The translations under genes were made by a program, and so were the position numbers. From the NCBI GenBank assembly GCA_030522415.1, contig CM060127.1:17647314-17711313 (forward strand): a stretch of DNA of 64,000 nt, read 5' to 3'. Below, in pieces: positions 62,606 through 64,000 of this stretch (positions are counted from its first letter, which is position 1; each line of letters opens with the position of its first letter). This DNA is from Channallabes apus. Lineage: Eukaryota > Chordata > Actinopteri > Siluriformes > Clariidae. Below the pieces are notes generated by a model. That model was not told the origin of the DNA, made no database searches, and was given only the letters and a program-made list of their open reading frames with translations.

Positions 62606-63085
62606 TAAGTTAGAAATCAAATTTCTTACATTTCAATACCTAATTAAATATCTTTATTACAGTTGTACTCCGTTAACACACACACAAACACTTTTTTTGG
62701 AAAGTACCTTGGAGCTGGTGATGTTCAGACAGACTTTTGTTTTCAGGACCTCCAGTATGTCTGTGTGTCCATTCTGGGCAGCCAAATGGGCAGCTGTCAT
62801 TCCATCCTGCAGTCAGAAACCAATATATTGAAATCTTAAAAGATCAAAGTGCAGCAATGTATAAACCACAGTACCATTTTCTAAGACGTGTTAAATGCAT
62901 GTTTGTATTGTGCTGAAGTACTGGTTGGGCATCTGGATTGTGTTAGTATATTGTGTTGATGTGTTGAGATTTAGTGATCTCACCGAGTTCTCCTCTTTGG
63001 CTGAAGCCCCTGCCTCCAATAGAACCTTAACAACCTCAGTGTGACCCCCTGCAGCAGCCAAGTGCAAAGGACATGAGCCATTAAC
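51034..63085 (-). CDS. trpn1: trpn1 (NOMPC) mechanosensitive channel, 3' part of the gene
   Basis: Encodes the C-terminal 847 residues of TRPN1, a mechanically gated TRP cation channel whose long ankyrin spring tethers it to microtubules in the fly; in zebrafish it has been linked to hair-cell transduction. Ten exons join in consistent phase: 63085-62984, 62806-62708, 62544-62404, 61542-61435, 57713-57516, 55287-55078, 53747-53290, 53107-52170, 51973-51827, 51176-51034. Residues 1-286 form about eight ankyrin repeats. The linker follows ([15 protein letters not shown], near-identical to fly NOMPC), then seven hydrophobic segments, [18 protein letters not shown] before the pore unit, pore region [14 protein letters not shown]6 ([13 protein letters not shown]), TRP helix ([13 protein letters not shown]) and a short C-terminus ([15 protein letters not shown]). 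Exons coding for the other ankyrin repeats lie beyond 64000. Introns carry a Tc1, Rex3 and hAT insert, yet the frame is intact. Confidence 0.95.
51470..51785 (-). mobile_element. Decayed common fish repeat in a trpn1 intron
   Basis: CAGTCCATTGTAAGGCACCATGC ... AATTCACCTACTATACTGGC ... GAACATGCAAAAATCCACAC ... AGGTCAGTATCAAAACAG, in the order seen in a widespread fish repeat; related to 26.1 kb. Orientation is uncertain. Confidence 0.6.
51827..51973 (-). CDS. trpn1: trpn1 exon I: proximal C-terminal tail
   Basis: 49 codons across a split Gly: [20 protein letters not shown] ... [16 protein letters not shown]. Charged, no fold recognised. Acceptor ACTACACAG|GGAAG (short pyrimidine tract), donor CTCAGG|GTGAGT. 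Phase 1 at both ends. Confidence 0.85.
52170..53107 (-). CDS. trpn1: trpn1 exon H: channel core, pore and TRP helix
   Basis: 938 bp. In order: TIPVVK, membrane helices ([62 protein letters not shown]), [10 protein letters not shown], helix [15 protein letters not shown], several NxT sites in the pore turret, FFALFGLS, S6, EWKFGRAIL, and TPSPFNL. Acceptor TTCTCTTAG|ATTC, donor CATATAG|GTAGGC. Confidence 0.96.
53290..53747 (-). CDS. trpn1: trpn1 exon G: linker and first hydrophobic helix
   Basis: 458 bp, phase 0 to 2: [49 protein letters not shown], then a hydrophobic helix ([20 protein letters not shown]). Acceptor TGCCTTGCAG|TTTG, donor CACAG|GTACTT. The Arg codon is split AG|A with the next exon. 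Confidence 0.95.
53823..54936. mobile_element. hAT-type element with perfect 8-bp target duplication
   Basis: Ends TAGGGTTGGGTATCG and GGTACCCAACCCTA, flanked on both sides by AGCAGGAC (53815-53822 and 54937-54944). Sub-terminal CGATACCGGTGCC / GGCACCGAAAT motifs are inverted. No transposase. It lies in the trpn1 intron between exons F and G, 73 bp upstream of exon G's acceptor. Confidence 0.92.
55078..55287 (-). CDS. trpn1: trpn1 exon F: last two ankyrin repeats
   Basis: 70 codons in phase 0: [20 protein letters not shown] ... [20 protein letters not shown] ... LNLLEDRK. Acceptor TTATTGTTGCAG|GAGGG, donor AGGAAG|GTAGAT. A Tc1-like element sits only 25 nt upstream of the acceptor AG. Confidence 0.95.
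55315..56688 (-). mobile_element. Tc1-like transposon in trpn1, deleted copy
   Basis: Ends CAGGTCCTTCT ... AGAAGGACCTG, flanked by TA (55313-55314, 56689-56690). Inverted repeats of about 200 bp (AAAGTTCATTATTTTCTG, TAGATTCATTACACACAACTG, TTTTATTGTTTTAATATTGA) are present on both sides. Because the element ends in CAG, its excision would leave exactly TAC(A/T)GTA. Confidence 0.95.
55590..56364 (-). pseudogene. Tc1-like transposase with central deletion
   Basis: ATG at 56364 (MGKTADL), soon frameshifted. The helix-turn-helix part [20 protein letters not shown] ... [18 protein letters not shown] is joined directly to a [11 protein letters not shown] block, so the segment with the first catalytic Asp (WSDES type) is deleted. 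The second Asp block ([14 protein letters not shown]) and [11 protein letters not shown] remain. The last part (after RHKNLQKD) is also damaged. It cannot encode an active enzyme. Confidence 0.88.
56691..57515. other. trpn1 intron sequence between exons E and F
   Basis: AT-rich at first; 56990-57290 is GC-richer, reads GGATCTCAACCCATG ... CACGTCTCGAATTG ... CTCATCATTACAAGCACTTG, and looks repeat-derived. No exon seen. Confidence 0.4.
57516..57713 (-). CDS. trpn1: trpn1 exon E: two ankyrin repeats
   Basis: 66 codons in phase 0: [20 protein letters not shown] ... [20 protein letters not shown] ... DTDK. Acceptor CTTTCTAG|CATTTT, donor GACAAG|GTGAGA. The intron before it (57714-61434) contains the Rex3 insert. 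Confidence 0.95.
58270..58812 (+). mobile_element. Internally deleted Tc1-like element
   Basis: CTTGCAAGAACAGAATGGTC ... AAAATCCGTCAAGCACCATA is the N-terminal coding part of a common fish Tc1 family. It jumps after ACTGTTCAAAGGAGATTAATGC to the 3' end (GCCTTCAGCATTCC) and ends CCAAACTTTTGAACGGTAGT. The left end is blurred. Confidence 0.7.
58803..58873. repeat. (TA)n microsatellite flanking Rex3 on the 5' side
   Basis: About 33 TA units immediately before the Rex3 sequence. Confidence 0.95.
58874..61230 (+). mobile_element. Rex3 (RTE-clade) LINE, internally deleted
   Basis: Non-LTR retrotransposon inserted in the trpn1 intron between exons D and E, antisense to the gene. It begins CCCTCCTTGAACCACCACC, holds an endonuclease region, a broken reverse transcriptase and a C-terminal region, and ends GCGGAAGAAAATGGATGG with a short (ATGG)n tail. 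The stretch AGGGCTGCCCTTTGTCACCG at about 60314 is the sequence classically used to detect Rex3. Confidence 0.92.
59041..61161 (+). pseudogene. Rex3 endonuclease/reverse transcriptase, broken
   Basis: The single protein of the element would nick target DNA and reverse-transcribe its RNA. Endonuclease: TWNVTSL (about 59069), [17 protein letters not shown] (59464-59493), then a frame change after a C run at 59533-59546, followed by [20 protein letters not shown] and STDHHLVV. Reverse transcriptase: most of the finger/palm region is deleted between about 60240 and 60265; [10 protein letters not shown] and [12 protein letters not shown] (about 60410-60445) remain. The C-terminal part 60439-61161 is open: [48 protein letters not shown] at 59639-59645 adds a further 5-bp disruption. 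Not functional. Confidence 0.88.
61212..61257. repeat. (ATGG)n tail and (TA)n microsatellite, 3' of Rex3
   Basis: ATGGATGGATGGATGG followed by about twelve TA units. With the TA run at 58803-58873 this brackets the Rex3 insert. Confidence 0.9.
61435..61542 (-). CDS. trpn1: trpn1 exon D: one ankyrin repeat
   Basis: 36 codons in phase 0: [20 protein letters not shown] ... ETNLE. Acceptor ATTTGTAG|TCTGG, donor CTAGAG|GTAAAA. Too short and split to show as a long open frame. Confidence 0.93.
61863..61997. mobile_element. MITE fragment (CAGTGTTGGGAAAAAGTA end)
   Basis: CAGTGTTGGGAAAAAGTATTC followed by AATTACTCAAAG and AAGTAAAAGTAACAAAGTAG resembles one end of a fish hAT-like MITE. Truncated by or adjoining the SINE at 61999. 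Confidence 0.45.
61999..62190 (+). mobile_element. tRNA-derived SINE
   Basis: GGTGTAGCTCAGTGGTTAAG ... B-box-like AGGTTCAAACCCC ... AAGTTGCCACTGTTGGGCCC ... AAGTCGCTCTGGATAAGAGC. Compared with 39478-39668 it lacks part of AAGGCCCTTAA and has CAGTA inserted at 62137-62143. Confidence 0.88.
62337..62368. repeat. (GT)n microsatellite
   Basis: About 15 GT units, just downstream (gene sense) of trpn1 exon C's donor. Confidence 0.9.
62404..62544 (-). CDS. trpn1: trpn1 exon C: ankyrin repeat with insert
   Basis: 47 codons: [20 protein letters not shown] ... DVPATI, then a non-repeat insert ([16 protein letters not shown]) at the same place where fly NOMPC has an insert between repeats. Acceptor ATACAG|ACAGG; an alternative AG four bases further would break phase. 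Donor GATGAG|GTTTCA is weak. Confidence 0.9.
62568..62600. repeat. (AG)n microsatellite
   Basis: About 16 AG units, 24 bp upstream (gene sense) of trpn1 exon C; read on the minus strand it is a CT run, so it may extend that exon's pyrimidine tract region. Confidence 0.9.
62708..62806 (-). CDS. trpn1: trpn1 exon B: one ankyrin repeat
   Basis: 33 codons in phase 0, exactly one repeat: [20 protein letters not shown] ... ITSSK. Acceptor GACTGCAG|GATGG, donor TCCAAG|GTACTT. Confidence 0.93.
62984..63085 (-). CDS. trpn1: trpn1 exon A: one ankyrin repeat
   Basis: 34 codons in phase 0: [20 protein letters not shown] ... EENS. Acceptor TTTCTGCAG|GTTAAT, donor AACTCG|GTGAGA. Leftmost exon (in gene sense) seen in the window. 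Confidence 0.93.
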
Positions 63086-63289
63086 CTGCAGAAACAAATG
63101 TTCATTCTAAAATTCTAATACAAAAACATGCAAAATGAACAGTCACCATTACAGGAAAAGCTCGTTTCAAATACACTTATGAATTTCATTCAAGAGGTTT
63201 CAGAAACGAATATATGACTTTCTAAAACAAATGACTGAAAAGTATTGGAAAAAAACTAATGAACCAAATACAAATTCATGAATAGGTTA

Positions 63290-63490
63290 CTGATCATAAG
63301 ATCAGCGGATTGATCCCCAGTTCCACCAGGTTGCCACTGCTGGGTCCTTTAACAAGGCCCTTAACCCTGTCAGCTCCAGGGGAGATGTATCATGGCTGGC
63401 CCTGTGCTCTGACCCCAGTAATGCTGGGACATATGAAGAAAGAAGTTCACGGTGCTGTAATGTATACAGTATGTGACAAATAAATGCTGT
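63290..63490 (+). mobile_element. tRNA-derived SINE, 5'-truncated
   Basis: GTTACTGATCATAAGATCAG ... AGGTTGCCACTGCTGGGTCC ... AAGGCCCTTAACCCTGTCAG ... CTGGCCCTGTGCTCTGACCC matches the 3.5-kb SINE. Near its end TATACAGTATGTGAC contains a CAGTA insertion relative to the usual GTATATGTGAC. Confidence 0.8.
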
Positions 63491-63794
63491 GATGGTTCCA
63501 CCATTGCTTCAAATCATTGTCTTTGAAGACGTTGACCTAACTTTCCCCAAAGGACTGCAATGCAGACTCTCATGTTTTGGGCCAGTACTCATTGGACTTC
63601 TTGATGTCAATCTCTGTTCTTGTGCCCATGCAAAACTCTAGTTTAACTGCCAAGATGAATTCCAGGACCCATGATAAGTCTCCATCAATTAACAGTTGGT
63701 AACCTCAACAAAGTGAACATTATCAACTGAAACATTTCCTGTTATACGAATGCACTTTTGACCTCAGAGCACACAGTTAGCTATTATGGTCTTA

Positions 63795-63985
63795 TAATCC
63801 AGTAGCACCCAAATGAGGGTGGGTTCACTTTTGAGTCTGGTTCGTCTCAAGATTTGTTTCTCATGACATTTCAGAGAGTTTTTCCATTCCACTGTCACAA
63901 CCAGTTTGCTTGGGCAAAAAAAAATTGATTGTAACATATACATGTATCTAGTATTTTTATTTCTGTAAAGCCGCTTCGTTTCCAT
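63795..63985 (+). mobile_element. Decayed tail of the 7.6-kb-type repeat
   Basis: CCCAAATGAGGGTGGGTTCAC, GAGTCTGGTTCGTCTCAAG, TTTCAGAGAGTTTTTCCATT and GTAAAGCCGCTTCGTTTCC follow the order of 8175-8530. Confidence 0.7.
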
Positions 63986-64000
63986 AAAACAAAAACAAGA

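Overview
This window is vertebrate nuclear DNA, almost certainly from a teleost fish. It is AT-rich and gene-poor, with split genes on GT-AG introns, long microsatellites, tRNA-derived SINEs, a Rex3 (RTE clade) LINE, several hAT miniature elements and many Tc1-like copies. The presence of trpn1, which fish and amphibians keep but amniotes lack, fits this. The SINE type suggests an otophysan such as a catfish, but that is a guess.

Three protein genes are supported, all on the minus strand. (1) slc45a4: its first coding exon is at 4620-4914. A candidate non-coding first exon with promoter motifs lies near 27.5-27.75 kb, which would make 4.9-27.5 kb its first intron and 1-4.6 kb its next intron. 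(2) gpr20: a single-exon orphan GPCR at 40587-41672, with a splice acceptor six bases before the ATG. Slc45a4 and gpr20 are also neighbours in mammals. (3) trpn1 (NOMPC): the C-terminal part, ten exons between 63085 and 51034, giving 847 codons plus stop in unbroken reading phase. It holds about eight ankyrin repeats, the channel domain, the TRP helix and the C-terminus. The 5' part lies beyond the right edge.

The rest is introns and intergenic DNA shaped by mobile elements: hAT-type elements with 8-bp target duplications (1.8, 30.2 and 53.8 kb), hAT-type MITEs (9.9, 22.5 and 29.4 kb), Tc1-like elements with TA target sites (18.1 and 55.3 kb plus several decayed ones), Rex3 (58.9-61.2 kb), SINEs (3.5, 25.9, 39.5, 62.0 and 63.3 kb), local duplications (10.7/12.6, 23.2/25.6, 27.9/28.1 and 48.2/49.5 kb) and microsatellites.

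The most striking signal is not a gene. The heptamer TAC(A/T)GTA, the canonical excision footprint of Sleeping Beauty/Tc1-type transposons, occurs about 80 times by eye, where base composition predicts about 13. In several repeat pairs one copy differs by exactly the 5-bp insertion CAGTA at a TA. Double footprints (TA-CTG-TA-CAG-TA) occur three times. None was seen in the coding exons. The window therefore appears to carry a dense record of past cut-and-paste excisions, each leaving 5 bp.
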